Shown: positions 35,953 to 44,580 of the stretch, piece after piece | How positions within the stretch are numbered: position 1 is the stretch's first letter | Layout of the letters: every line of letters starts with the position of its first letter | Notes under the pieces: generated by a model | The model's database searches: none | What the model was told of the DNA's origin: nothing | The model's input: only the letters and a program-made list of their open reading frames with translations | Position numbers and translations under genes: made by a program | DNA from: Pararoseomonas baculiformis | Lineage (GTDB): Bacteria > Pseudomonadota > Alphaproteobacteria > Acetobacterales > Acetobacteraceae | Assembly (NCBI RefSeq): GCF_017813395.1 | Contig: NZ_JAGIZB010000005.1 | Coordinates: forward strand, 1 to 64,000 | Reading direction: 5' to 3' | Length of the DNA: 64,000 nucleotides

Positions 35953-36774
35953 ATGCTCCGCCGTAGCCTTCTCCTCGCCGCGCCCGGCCTCCTGCTCGCG
36001 CGCGGGGCCTTTGCCCAGGGCGCACAGGCCTTCGGCACCGCCGCCCGGCCGCTCCGCGTGGGCGTCACCTCCGGTGTCCATGCCCAGGTGCTCGAGCGCG
36101 TGCGCGACGCCCTGGCGCGCGAGAACTTCGTGATCCGCATCACGGAGTTCGCGGACTTCATCCAGCCGAATGTCGCCCTGCAGGGTGGCGACATCGACGC
36201 CAACACCTACCAGCACCAGCCCTTCCTCGATGCGCAGAAGCAGCAGCGCGGCTACGACTTCGTGCCGGTGGGCAAGACGGTGCTGACGGCGATGGCGGTG
36301 TTCAGCCGCAAGCACAAGCAGCTCTCCGAACTGCCGAACGGCGCCCGCGTGGCCATCCCGAACGACCCGACCAATGGCGGCCGGGCCCTGGTGCTGCTGG
36401 CCCAGGCCGGGCTGTTCAAGCTGCGCGCCGGCGCGGATTTCCGGGCCACCGTCGCGGACATCACCGAGAACCCGAAGCGCATCCGCATCGTGGAACTGGA
36501 GGCCGCGACCATCGCCCGCGCCCTGGAAGACGTGGATGCGGCGGCCATCACCGGCAACTACGCCGTGCCGGCCGGGCTGCAGCCCGGGCGTGACAGCCTG
36601 GCGGCGGAATCGGCCGAGGGGGCCCGGACCAACCCCTATACCTGCCTCGTGGTGGTGCGCCGCGCCGATGCCAACGCGCCCTGGGCCGCGAAGCTGGCCT
36701 CCGGCTACACCGATCCCTCCGTGCGGGAGTTCGTGCAGCGCGAGTTCGGCGGCGCCGTGGTTCTGGGTGTCTGA
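35953..36774 (+). CDS. metQ: Methionine-binding protein MetQ, copy 2
   Basis: A 273-residue paralog of the upstream receptor. The signal peptide LLLAAPGLLLARGAFAQG is present, again without a lipobox. LRVGVTSGVHAQVLERVRDAL, ITEFADFIQPNVALQGGDIDAN, YQHQPFLDAQ and NDPTNGGRALVLLAQAGLF align one-to-one with copy 1. It ends in a bidirectional terminator. A tandem pair suggests the one MetNI pair is served by two receptors of different ligand preference. Confidence 0.93.
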   Translation: MLRRSLLLAAPGLLLARGAFAQGAQAFGTAARPLRVGVTSGVHAQVLERVRDALARENFVIRITEFADFIQPNVALQGGDIDANTYQHQPFLDAQKQQRGYDFVPVGKTVLTAMAVFSRKHKQLSELPNGARVAIPNDPTNGGRALVLLAQAGLFKLRAGADFRATVADITENPKRIRIVELEAATIARALEDVDAAAITGNYAVPAGLQPGRDSLAAESAEGARTNPYTCLVVVRRADANAPWAAKLASGYTDPSVREFVQREFGGAVVLGV

Positions 36775-36779
36775 AACGA

Positions 36780-36809
36780 AAAGGCCGGGGAGGAGGCTCC
36801 CCGGCCTTT
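36780..36809. terminator. Bidirectional intrinsic terminator after metQ
   Basis: AAAGGCCGGGGAG (36780-36792) and CTCCCCGGCCTTT (36797-36809) form a 13-bp perfect stem around GAGG, 5 bp after the metQ stop. T-rich tracts follow on both strands (TTTC plus, TTTTCGTTT minus). Confidence 0.8.
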
Positions 36810-36820
36810 CGTCACTCTTT

Positions 36821-36850
36821 CGAACGGCCGGGCTTTCGCCCGGCCGTTCG
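36821..36850. terminator. Second perfect hairpin before the lytic transglycosylase gene end
   Basis: CGAACGGCCGGGC (36821-36833) and GCCCGGCCGTTCG (36838-36850) form a 13-bp stem around TTTC, 4 bp beyond the stop of the convergent minus-strand gene. Only short T stretches flank it. Confidence 0.6.
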
Positions 36851-36854
36851 CCGT

Positions 36855-38261
36855 TCAGCCCTGCGCGTCGGGCGAGATCACCATGCAGTTGCCACGGGCC
36901 CGCAGCCGGTCGCAGGCGGATTGCGCGGCATCACGCGAAAGGCCGGTGACGCGGGCGCGGTAGAGGGTGCCGCGGCCCTGGGGCACGGGCATCACGGTTG
37001 CCCGCCCATTGCCGGTGCCGCTGCGCGCCTGGCCGGCCGCATCGCGGGCCAGGTTCTCGCTGGCGAAGGCGCCGACCTGGATGGCCCAGCCACCCGCAAC
37101 CGCCGCCGGGGTGGAGGGGACGCCGGCGCGAAGCACGCCGGGCGGCAGGTTGTTCTGGCGCATCAGCGGCGCCGGCAGCGTGCCGGCCTGGGCCGGGGCA
37201 ACCAGGAAGCCGAAGCCGCCACCACGGCGCGGGGCCGGCTCGGGCATGGTCGGGCGCGCCTCGGCCGAAGCAAGGGCCATGGGGCGCGAGGGCGCGGGAG
37301 CATAGGTCTGGGCCGGGGTCGGAGCGGGCGGATCCGGAATCGGGTCCATCCGGGCCACCACCACCGGCGCCGGCTCACGCGAATAGGTGGAGCCGTCCGG
37401 GATCGGCTCCATGCGGATCACGTTCGGGCCGAGCGAGGCGAGCTGGGTCTGCACCGGCGCAGCCGCCGGAGAGGCGCTGGACGCATAGGTCGAGCCGTCC
37501 GGGATCGGCTCCATCCGGATGACGGTGCCGGCCAGCTGGGTCGGGCGGATACCGGGATCCACGGAACGCCGCTGCTCGCGCAGGGCCAGCATGGTCGCAG
37601 GGTCGCCGCTGCGGCGCGTCGGCGGGTTCAGGCCGATATCGGCGGCGGCATAGACCTCATCCGGCGCGCGGCGCCTGGGATGCGCGCCCTGGATCCGCGG
37701 CCCGATGCGGGCGACGTAGTTGCGCGTCTCGTCCGGCATCCGGCCGCCGGACCAGAGATAGTTCTCCAGCCGGCGCGGGCCACCATTATAGGCGGCCAGG
37801 AAGCCCGGCGACCCGTAGAGATCGTACATCTCCCGGATATAGGCGGTGCCCGCCATGATATTGGACCAGGGGTGGTACGGATCGTCCCCCAGCGCATGCT
37901 TGTTGTTCAGCTCGGCATAGGTGCCCGGCATCAGCTGGAGCAGGCCCATCGCACCCACGCGGGAGGTGGCCGCGACACGGCCGCCGCTTTCCTGGCGCAT
38001 CACCTCGCGGATCCAGCGCTCCGGAACGTCGAAGCGCGCGGAGGCCTCACGGATATACGGTCCCCACGGATCCGAGGAAGGCCCGGGCGGGTCATAGCTG
38101 CTGGGACGGCTGGAAACCGCCGCGCGGGAAGAACTGGTGACGGGGCCGGTGTCCGGCTGGCTGCTGCATGCCGCCAGCGCGGCCATGACGGTCATCGCCG
38201 CCAGTGCCCGCGCACCCCGACGCATGACAGGTGCGTGCGCACCCCGAGCGATCAGGATCAT
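36855..38261 (-). CDS. Lipoprotein lytic transglycosylase with SPOR domain
   Basis: A 468-residue envelope protein. Starting at ATG 38261 (preceded by AGGGGG), it has a lipobox LAAC with Cys32; a start at 38225 would give a more typical short signal. Residues ~65-190 form a SLT/lysozyme-like domain with catalytic Glu91 in MRQESGGRVAA, SRVGAMGLLQLMPGTY and AYNGGPRRLENYL. The middle is a Pro/Ala-rich linker with the element VIRMEPIPDGSTY in two copies and a shortened third (VARMDPIPD). Residues ~395-468 form a SPOR domain (GWAIQVGAFASENLARDAA). It cuts peptidoglycan and is likely targeted to septal, denuded glycans. Confidence 0.9.
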   Translation of the reverse strand: MILIARGAHAPVMRRGARALAAMTVMAALAACSSQPDTGPVTSSSRAAVSSRPSSYDPPGPSSDPWGPYIREASARFDVPERWIREVMRQESGGRVAATSRVGAMGLLQLMPGTYAELNNKHALGDDPYHPWSNIMAGTAYIREMYDLYGSPGFLAAYNGGPRRLENYLWSGGRMPDETRNYVARIGPRIQGAHPRRRAPDEVYAAADIGLNPPTRRSGDPATMLALREQRRSVDPGIRPTQLAGTVIRMEPIPDGSTYASSASPAAAPVQTQLASLGPNVIRMEPIPDGSTYSREPAPVVVARMDPIPDPPAPTPAQTYAPAPSRPMALASAEARPTMPEPAPRRGGGFGFLVAPAQAGTLPAPLMRQNNLPPGVLRAGVPSTPAAVAGGWAIQVGAFASENLARDAAGQARSGTGNGRATVMPVPQGRGTLYRARVTGLSRDAAQSACDRLRARGNCMVISPDAQG

Positions 38262-38579
38262 CCCCCAAAACCCCCTGTCCTGTGGCCCGGCGGCCAAGTC
38301 GTCCGCCGGGTGCAGGAACCACCGCCGCCACGTCCCCACGCGGCGTCGCCGGCTCCCACCGGTTGCGATCAACTGTCGCACCGCCAGGGCTAACGGATGC
38401 TTGCGGCCACGGCAAGGAGACTTTGCGGCCGGCAGGCGGCAATATCCAGGCCGGGCGAGGTCATTCCGGTGCGCGCCAGCCCCCGGGCTCGGAATATCGG
38501 GCGGGACTGGTGTAGGATGCCGGCGCTGCCCCCGCGACGGGGCGGCACGCTATATTCGCTTGGCCGGAGGAAGAACCTG
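38262..38579. other. 318-bp divergent intergenic region
   Basis: It lies between the lytic transglycosylase start and the glycine-zipper lipoprotein start. I see no coding frame with conserved features. Only TATATT at 38551-38556 stands out as a candidate -10 for the plus-strand gene, together with the GGAGGA ribosome-binding site at 38566-38571. No convincing -35 lies 16-18 bp upstream. Confidence 0.5.
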
Positions 38580-39143
38580 ATGCCAATCCGCCACACCCGT
38601 TTGCCGGTCCTGCGCGCCGGCCTCGCGGCAGTGCTTCTCGCAGCCGGCCTCACGGCCTGCGCGCCCCAGAACACCGGCGGGGTCTACAGCTCGGCGGCCA
38701 TGGGGCGCACGGCAGCGGTGTCCTATGGCACGATCGTCGGCACGCGCCCGGTCACGGTGCGGGGCGAGGGCGGCTCGACGATCGGAACGGCCGCAGGCGC
38801 CGTGGCGGGCGGCGTGGCGGGCTCCTTCATCGGCGGCGACCCGCGCTCCAACATCCTGGGCGGCCTCGGCGGCGCGCTGGTGGGCGGCCTGGCCGGCAAC
38901 GCGATCGGCTCCGCCGTCAGCACCGGCCAGGCGGCGGAGTTCACCGTTCGCGAGGATACCGGCGGCGACTTCCAGGTGGTGCAGACGAATGAGGAAGGGC
39001 TGCAGGCTGGCGACCGGGTTGTGATCTCCCGCGGGGACCGCACCCGGATCAGCCGCGCGGCCGGTGGCCCGCCCGCTCCCGCCTATCGTGCCCCGGCCGG
39101 CTACGGTGCCCCCGCCGGCTATACGGGCGGCGCCTGGAAGTAG
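38580..39143 (+). CDS. Glycine-zipper outer-membrane lipoprotein, SlyB/17-kDa antigen type
   Basis: A 187-residue protein from ATG 38580 with a good GGAGGA site. The lipobox is LTAC (Cys near residue 24). Residues ~75-123 are a glycine-zipper 2TM region (GTAAGAVAGGVAGSFIGG...GGLGGALVGGLAGNAIGSAV), followed by a small beta domain (AEFTVREDTGGDFQVVQTNEEG) and a Pro-rich tail. This matches SlyB/Rickettsia 17-kDa antigen-like envelope proteins. It stabilises the outer membrane in general; a specific role is not shown. Confidence 0.85.
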   Translation: MPIRHTRLPVLRAGLAAVLLAAGLTACAPQNTGGVYSSAAMGRTAAVSYGTIVGTRPVTVRGEGGSTIGTAAGAVAGGVAGSFIGGDPRSNILGGLGGALVGGLAGNAIGSAVSTGQAAEFTVREDTGGDFQVVQTNEEGLQAGDRVVISRGDRTRISRAAGGPPAPAYRAPAGYGAPAGYTGGAWK

Positions 39144-39208
39144 CCTCGGGTCAGGCGCCCCGGCCGCCGCTGGCCGTCGGGGCGCCAATCGTTGTATAGG
39201 CCCGCCAA

Positions 39209-40051
39209 ATGCTCGCAGGCCCACTCCCCGCTTCCGAAACCTACGCCTTCGACGCGGCCGCGCCTCGCCGCGTCGAGGTCGCGCGCGACGACTTGCGGAA
39301 GGGCCTCGCCTCCTGGCGTCTGGCCTGGGCTCTCGCGCGGCTTGATCTCCGGAACCGCTACCGCGGCTCCGTGATCGGGCCGTTCTGGATGACCCTTTCG
39401 ACCCTGCTGATGCTGATCGGGCTCGGGCTTCTCTACGCCCGGCTCCTCAACATGAGCCTGACCGAGTACCTGCCGCACCTGACCGTCAGCCTCGTGGTCT
39501 GGACCATCATCTCCGGCATGGTGACGGATTCCTGCACCACCATGACCAATGCCGAGGGCGTGATCCGCCAGCTCCGCGTGCCCTTCTCGGTGCATGCCCT
39601 GCGGAGCGTGTTCCGGAACGGGCTGACCGCGGCACACAGCTTCCCGCTGATCCCCCTGGTCTTCCTGGCCTTCGGCACCTTCCCCGGGGTGGAGGGGCTG
39701 CTCGTTGTTTTCGGGCTGCTCATCCTTCTGGTGAATGCCTTCTTCGCCGCGATGTTCCTGGGCATGCTCTGCGCGCGCTTCCGGGACATTTCCCCGATCG
39801 TGGCGAATGTGATGCAGCTCGCCTTCTTCCTAACCCCGATCCTCTGGAAGCCGGAGCTGCTCGGGGAAGGCGCGGCCTGGCTGCCCTTCAATCCCTTCTA
39901 CACGCTTCTTGAAACCATCCGTGGCCCCCTGCTTGGCGGCGGCGGGGATCCGCTGGTCTGGCTGGCGGCCATCATCTACACGCTGCTGCTCGGCGCCGTG
40001 TCCCTGTCCTTTTTCGCCCGCTTCCGCGGGCGCCTGGCCTTCTGGGTCTGA
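39209..40051 (+). CDS. wzm: Polysaccharide ABC exporter permease (Wzm/KpsM type)
   Basis: A 280-residue ABC-2 permease with about six TM segments. The N-terminal SWRLAWALARLDLRNRYRGSVIGPFWMTLSTL and the C-terminal LAFFLTPILWKPELL...LPFNPFYTLLETIRGPLLGG are standard for O-antigen/capsule exporters. It is 4 bp before the ATPase gene. It exports a lipid-linked glycan across the inner membrane. It begins the polysaccharide locus. Confidence 0.9.
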   Translation: MLAGPLPASETYAFDAAAPRRVEVARDDLRKGLASWRLAWALARLDLRNRYRGSVIGPFWMTLSTLLMLIGLGLLYARLLNMSLTEYLPHLTVSLVVWTIISGMVTDSCTTMTNAEGVIRQLRVPFSVHALRSVFRNGLTAAHSFPLIPLVFLAFGTFPGVEGLLVVFGLLILLVNAFFAAMFLGMLCARFRDISPIVANVMQLAFFLTPILWKPELLGEGAAWLPFNPFYTLLETIRGPLLGGGGDPLVWLAAIIYTLLLGAVSLSFFARFRGRLAFWV

Positions 40052-40055
40052 TTCC

Positions 40056-40802
40056 ATGGCGCTGATCGAAGCGAATGACCTGCGGGTCGAGTTCCCGCTG
40101 TACCACCTCGCGGCCCGCAGCCTGAAGAAGCGGCTGCTGGCCCGCGCGGCCGCCCGCGTCCGGACGGACGAGTCGAATCGCGTGGTGGTCAGCGCGCTGC
40201 GCGAACTGAACTTCCGGATCAGCTCGGGAGACCGCGTGGCCCTCATCGGCCGGAACGGCGCGGGCAAGACGACCTTGCTGCGCTCCCTCGCCGGCATCTA
40301 CGAGCCGGTGGGCGGCAGGATCCGGATCGAGGGTGCCATCGGCTCCCTGATCGATCCGGCGGCCGGCATGGACATGGACAGCACGGGGCGGGAGAATATC
40401 CGCCTCCGCGCCCTCTACCGGAACCTGGACGAGGCGGCCCAGGCCGCGCTCGAGGAGGAGGTGGTGGCTTTCGCCGGCCTCGGCGAGTTTATGGACGTTC
40501 CCATCAAGGGCTATTCGGCCGGCATGCTGATCCGGCTGGCCTTCGCCCTGGCCACGGCGATGCAGCCGCAGATCCTGCTGATGGACGAATGGTTCATGGC
40601 GGGTGACGCGAGCTTCATCGACAAGGCCGAAGCCCGCCTGGCAACCCTCGTCTCGGGCGCCGAAATCCTGGTGATCGCGACGCATGACATGGACATCGCG
40701 CGCCGCTGGTGCAATCGCGCCATCCGCCTCGATGCCGGACGGATCGTGGCCGACGGGCCGGTGGGCCCCGTCGTCGAGAGCATGCTGGCCCAGACGGCCT
40801 GA
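40056..40802 (+). CDS. wzt: Polysaccharide ABC exporter ATPase (Wzt type without glycan-binding domain)
   Basis: A 248-residue ATPase from ATG 40056. Walker A IGRNGAGKTTLLR (64-76), the signature YSAGMLIRLAFALATAMQPQILLMDEW merges with Walker B, and D-loop DASFIDKAEARL is present. It lacks the C-terminal carbohydrate-binding domain of the long Wzt of E. coli O9a, so chain length is not controlled by an attached cap-binding domain. Confidence 0.9.
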   Translation: MALIEANDLRVEFPLYHLAARSLKKRLLARAAARVRTDESNRVVVSALRELNFRISSGDRVALIGRNGAGKTTLLRSLAGIYEPVGGRIRIEGAIGSLIDPAAGMDMDSTGRENIRLRALYRNLDEAAQAALEEEVVAFAGLGEFMDVPIKGYSAGMLIRLAFALATAMQPQILLMDEWFMAGDASFIDKAEARLATLVSGAEILVIATHDMDIARRWCNRAIRLDAGRIVADGPVGPVVESMLAQTA

Positions 40803-40823
40803 AGCAGGGAGGGGGGTTCCCCC

Positions 40824-40860
40824 CCGGCGGGCTGGCCATGATGGCCAGTAGCCCCGCCGG
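40824..40860. terminator. Long hairpin between wzt and the perosamine synthase gene
   Basis: CTGGCCAT (40832-40839) pairs with ATGGCCAG (40841-40848), extended by CCGGCGGG (40824-40831) with CCCGCCGG (40853-40860). It follows wzt by 21 bp in the gap where two genes converge. A second smaller stem (GGGGGG/CCCCCC) precedes it. Confidence 0.5.
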
Positions 40861-40882
40861 ATGGTTGCCCCGCCTGAGGGGT

Positions 40883-40902
40883 TAAGGCCTGGCTAGGCCT
40901 TA
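40883..40902. repeat. Palindrome overlapping the perosamine synthase stop codon
   Basis: TAAGGCCT (40883-40890) and AGGCCTTA (40895-40902) are a perfect 8-bp inverted repeat around GGCT. The stop TAG of the minus-strand gene (40895-40893) lies inside it. Confidence 0.4.
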
Positions 40903-42047
40903 CCCTGCTGGCGCAGGCTGTTCACCAGCGCCTCGCAAACCCGCGCCAGCTCACCATCCGTCAGGGCCGGGAAGCTCGGCAGCGAAAGCCCACGCGCGGC
41001 GATGTCCTCCGCGATCGGGAAATGCTCTTCCCGGCGGTACATCGGCATATGATGCGCGGGGTAGAAAACCGGGCGGGTTTCCACGCCCACGGCCTGCATC
41101 TCGGCCATCAGCCGGTCCCGATCCGTGCCGGGCGGCAGGAGCAGGCTGACAAGCCAGTCCGCGCTCTCCACCCCCGCCATGGCCTGCTGGAAGGTGACGG
41201 GCATGCCTGCCAGCGATTCCTTGTAGATCTTCGCCACCCGGCGCTTGGCCGCGAGGATCTGGGGCAGCCGCTCCGTCTGAGCCAGGCCGATGGCGGCGCT
41301 GATATTGGTCATCCGGTAGTTGAAGCCCAGCACCTCATGCCAGTAGCGGCGGGTGGTGGACTGGCCCTGCCCCTTGGTCATCCGCATGGTGGCGGCCAGC
41401 GCGTCGTCATTCGTGACCACCATGCCACCCTCGCCGGTGGTCACGGTCTTGTTCCCGAAGAAGGAGAAGCTGCCGGCATGGCCGAAGGTGCCGACATGCT
41501 GGCCGCCGATGGTCGTCCCCAGCGCTTCCGCCGCGTCCTCAAGCACCTGCAGGCCGTGCCGCTGGGCGATGTCCATGATGGCGGCCATGTCGCAGGCCCC
41601 GCCATAGAGATGCACGGGCATGATGGCCTTGGTGCGCGGCGTGATGCGGCGCTCCACATCCTCGGGGTCCAGCAGCCAGTCCCCGCGGAGGCTCTCGGCG
41701 AAGACGGGGACAGCCCCTGTCTGGGCAATGGTGTTGACCGAGGCGATGTAGGTGAAGGCCGGCACGATCACCTCGTCGCCCGGACCGATACCCATGCAAT
41801 GCAGGGGCAGGTGGAGGGCAACGGTGCCGTTGCAGACGGAAAGCGCATGCTTCGCCCCCGTCACTCCGGCGATGGCCGCCTCGAACTTGCCGATATAGGC
41901 CCCGATGGACGAGATCCAGGTGCTGTCCACGCAGTCGATCACATAGTCGCGCTCTTTGCCGGACAGGTCAGGGCGATAGACGGGAATGACAGGCTGTGCT
42001 GCGCGCACCGGCCGCTCCGCCTGAGCCGGATTCATCGCACCGCTCAT
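40893..42047 (-). CDS. per: GDP-perosamine synthase-like aminotransferase (DegT/DnrJ/EryC1)
   Basis: A 384-residue PLP enzyme. Cofactor Lys200 lies in FFGNKTVTTGEGGM. Other markers: VCNGTVALHLPLHCMGIGPGDEVIVP, DAAEALGTTIGG, and the C-terminal GVETRPVFYPAHHMPMY. This combination matches GDP-perosamine synthases (Per/RfbE), which convert GDP-4-keto-6-deoxymannose to GDP-perosamine using glutamate. The neighbouring N-acetyltransferase and Gmd support this. UDP-linked relatives such as PglE remain possible. Confidence 0.85.
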   Translation of the reverse strand: MSGAMNPAQAERPVRAAQPVIPVYRPDLSGKERDYVIDCVDSTWISSIGAYIGKFEAAIAGVTGAKHALSVCNGTVALHLPLHCMGIGPGDEVIVPAFTYIASVNTIAQTGAVPVFAESLRGDWLLDPEDVERRITPRTKAIMPVHLYGGACDMAAIMDIAQRHGLQVLEDAAEALGTTIGGQHVGTFGHAGSFSFFGNKTVTTGEGGMVVTNDDALAATMRMTKGQGQSTTRRYWHEVLGFNYRMTNISAAIGLAQTERLPQILAAKRRVAKIYKESLAGMPVTFQQAMAGVESADWLVSLLLPPGTDRDRLMAEMQAVGVETRPVFYPAHHMPMYRREEHFPIAEDIAARGLSLPSFPALTDGELARVCEALVNSLRQQGKA

Positions 42048-42168
42048 GGTGACTGCGCCTCCGTAGCCGGACTATCCGCCGGCGAAACTGGTCTTCGGCT
42101 TCATAAACCGGATTCAAATCCGCCGCACCAGGGCCCGGCGGCGCATTTCTTGGCAGGTCCCGGGGTTT

Positions 42169-42804
42169 TCATCGCCGGAGTGGCGCGGCCGGCGCGCCTC
42201 CCACCCGCGCTTTCGCCGGAACGTCGCGCACCACCGCGGAGCCGGCCCCGATGACGGCATCCGCCCCGATGGTGATCCCTGGCCTGACAGCCGATCCCAC
42301 GCCCACCAGCGCACGGTCTCCGACCGTCACATTTCCCGCCAGCGCGCAGCCCGGGGCCACATGGGCCGACACGCCGATCACGTTGTCATGCTCCACCACC
42401 GCGTTGGTGTTCACGATGGCCAGGGAACCGATCACCGCATCTGGCCCCAGGCAGGCCCGCGCCATCACCACGGCGCCATCCCCGATCCGGGCACTCGGGG
42501 AGAGCTGGACGGCGGGATGGACGAGGGCAGGCAGGGCATAGCCCATCGCCGCAAGCGCATCGCCGACGCGCTGGCGCAGGCCGTTGCCGCCGAGGGCGAC
42601 GATGGCTGCCGCGGCGCCTTCCGCCCGGAGGCGGGGCAGGATGTCGTCGCCGCCGAGGACGGGCACGCCATGGATGACCGCCGCCGCCGGGTGCGGGTCC
42701 ACCAGGCCGAGGGGCGGCGGGTAGCCGGCCGCGCGCAAGGCCTCGATCACCACCTTGGCGTGCCCGCCGGCCCCAATGATCACGACAGCAGGCAGTTCAG
42801 ACAC
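42169..42804 (-). CDS. perB: Sugar O/N-acetyltransferase, PerB/PglD-like
   Basis: A 211-residue NeuD/PglD-type enzyme. An N-terminal Rossmann-like domain (PAVVIIGAGGHAKVVIEAL, EAL-like ligand loop) is followed by a left-handed beta helix with hexapeptide repeats (SARIGDGAVVMARACLGPDAVIG, ALVGVGSAVRPGITIGADAVIG). Active His in VVEHDNVIGVSAHVAPG. It probably N-acetylates GDP-perosamine using acetyl-CoA. It is upstream of per on the same strand with a 121-bp gap. Confidence 0.85.
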   Translation of the reverse strand: MSELPAVVIIGAGGHAKVVIEALRAAGYPPPLGLVDPHPAAAVIHGVPVLGGDDILPRLRAEGAAAAIVALGGNGLRQRVGDALAAMGYALPALVHPAVQLSPSARIGDGAVVMARACLGPDAVIGSLAIVNTNAVVEHDNVIGVSAHVAPGCALAGNVTVGDRALVGVGSAVRPGITIGADAVIGAGSAVVRDVPAKARVGGAPAAPLRR

Positions 42805-43056
42805 AGGATCGCTCCGTCAGGCAAGGAAGGCGGGTGGCGCCGGGGCCGGAGCCCCCCGGAGAGGGAGCGCCGGACCGGGCACGCGCCCTGCCGGAGGTCG
42901 CGCCAGCCGGGACGATGCGCGCCCGGCATGGCCCGCGCCTTGGCACCGCCTGACGCATCGCGTATCGCCGTGGCCCGATTTCCGCAATCTGCCCTGGCCT
43001 GCCCCTGGTCCCCGGACCGGCCGGCATGAGCCGGCGCCGCGCAGGTGCCTTCCCGA

Positions 43057-44472
43057 ATGACCTACTGGATCGATGTAGAGGACCTGTTCGAATACGTCCT
43101 CGTCGCCCGCCGGCCGAGCGGCATTCAGCGCCTGTCCTATGAGCTGTACCGTGCCCTGCTGGCCGAAAGGCCGGGGGAAATCGCCTTCTGCCGGCATGAC
43201 CGGATCCGGGACACGCTCCGGGCCGTGCCCTGGTCCGAGGTGGAGGCGCTTTTCCAGGACCTGACCCAGACCGCGGGCCGGAAGGCCCTCAGCGGCATGG
43301 GCGCCTCGGGCGCCATGACGCAGAAGCTCGGGCAGGCCGGCACGGCCCGCCGGCTGGCGTCCCGCCTGCCGGCGGATATCCGGCTTCCCATGGGCCAGGT
43401 GATGCGGAGCCAGGCCGCGGCGATCCAGGCCGGGGTCCTGCTCGGCCGTGGACTGATGGCCGCGCTGCGCCGCCAGCTGCGCCCCGCCCAGACCAGGCCG
43501 GGCCAGGATGCCGTGGCCGGCGGCGGGGACCTCAAGGCCCTGGCCAAACCAGGCGACATGCTGCTGATCCTGGGCTCCCCATGGTTCCGCACGGATTACG
43601 GCGAGCTGCTGGAGCGGGTGAAGCAGGCGACCGGGCTGGAGGTGTGCCTGCTGGTCTATGACCTGATCCCGGTCTTTCGCCCTGAGTTCTGCGACCCTGG
43701 CCTCGTGCGCACCTTCACCGCCTGGTTCCGCTCGACCCTCCCGGCGGTGGACCGCTTCTTCGCGATCTCCCAGGCGACGGCACGGGATCTCGAGCGCCTC
43801 GCGGAGCGGATGGGGCTTCGGCTTCCCGGCCCGGTGCTCACCCTTCCCATCGGCAGTGGCTTCGGCCAGATGCCGGATGCCAGCCAGGGCCGCACCGCCC
43901 GGGTGAAGGCGCTGCCTCCCGGCTTCGCGCTCTTCGTTTCCACGATGGAGGCCCGCAAGAACCACCTGCTTGCCTTCCGCGCCTGGCGGCAGCTGCTGGA
44001 GGAGATGCCGCGTGACCAGGTGCCCAGCCTCGTCTTCGCCGGGCGGATCGGCTGGATGGTGGCGGACCTGCTGCAGCAGCTGGAGAACTGCCAGTGGCTG
44101 GAGGGCAAGGTCGTGCTGGTGGATGATCCCACCGATGACGAACTGGCCGCGCTCTACGCCGATTGCCGCTTCACGCTGTTCCCCTCCCATTATGAGGGCT
44201 GGGGCCTGCCCGTGACCGAGAGCCTGGCCTTCGGCAAGCCCTGCATCGCCTCCTCGGTGACGTCGGTTCCAGAAGCGGGCGGTAGCTTCTGCTTCTACCA
44301 CCACCCCGAGGACGTGCCCGAGGCCGTGGAGATCCTGCGCCGCATCCTGTCCCATCCCGGGGAGATCAAGGCGCTGGAGGACCGCATCCGCACCGAGTTC
44401 CAGCCGGTGCCCTGGTCGGCCACGGCCCGGGCCCTGCTCTCCGGGCTGGAGGCGCCCCAGGTCCCGGACTGA
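43057..44472 (+). CDS. GT4-family glycosyltransferase with IDVEDLF N-terminus
   Basis: A 471-residue protein from ATG 43057 (a GTG at 43045 is an alternative). The N-terminal MTYWIDVEDLFEYV...RRPSGIQRLSYELYRALL is seen in a group of O-antigen mannosyl/rhamnosyl GT4 enzymes. The C-terminal GT-B half has FVSTMEARKNHLLAFRAW, EGKVVLVDDPTDDELAALYADC and the donor-binding FPSHYEGWGLPVTESLAFGKPCIAS (EX7E). It probably adds a GDP-linked sugar to the polysaccharide. Divergent from perB across a 252-bp gap with no other visible gene. Confidence 0.85.
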   Translation: MTYWIDVEDLFEYVLVARRPSGIQRLSYELYRALLAERPGEIAFCRHDRIRDTLRAVPWSEVEALFQDLTQTAGRKALSGMGASGAMTQKLGQAGTARRLASRLPADIRLPMGQVMRSQAAAIQAGVLLGRGLMAALRRQLRPAQTRPGQDAVAGGGDLKALAKPGDMLLILGSPWFRTDYGELLERVKQATGLEVCLLVYDLIPVFRPEFCDPGLVRTFTAWFRSTLPAVDRFFAISQATARDLERLAERMGLRLPGPVLTLPIGSGFGQMPDASQGRTARVKALPPGFALFVSTMEARKNHLLAFRAWRQLLEEMPRDQVPSLVFAGRIGWMVADLLQQLENCQWLEGKVVLVDDPTDDELAALYADCRFTLFPSHYEGWGLPVTESLAFGKPCIASSVTSVPEAGGSFCFYHHPEDVPEAVEILRRILSHPGEIKALEDRIRTEFQPVPWSATARALLSGLEAPQVPD

Positions 44473-44580
44473 GGGGAGGCGCCGCAGCCCGGCAGCGCCC
44501 ACAACCCCGCTGCGTTGGGCGGAATGTTCAGACCTTTCCCGACCTGCGGCGTTCGGGCTCCGTCGGGTCCGGAGAACGCC

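Noticed and set aside
42106-42130. tRNA-like 3' end GGATTCAAATCCGCCGCACCA near a TTCATAA loop
   Set aside because: The segment has a T-loop-like TTCAAAT and a CACCA-like end, but no proper T stem, and the distance to a possible anticodon loop is too short. It cannot fold as a tRNA. An old attachment-site remnant is possible but unsupported.
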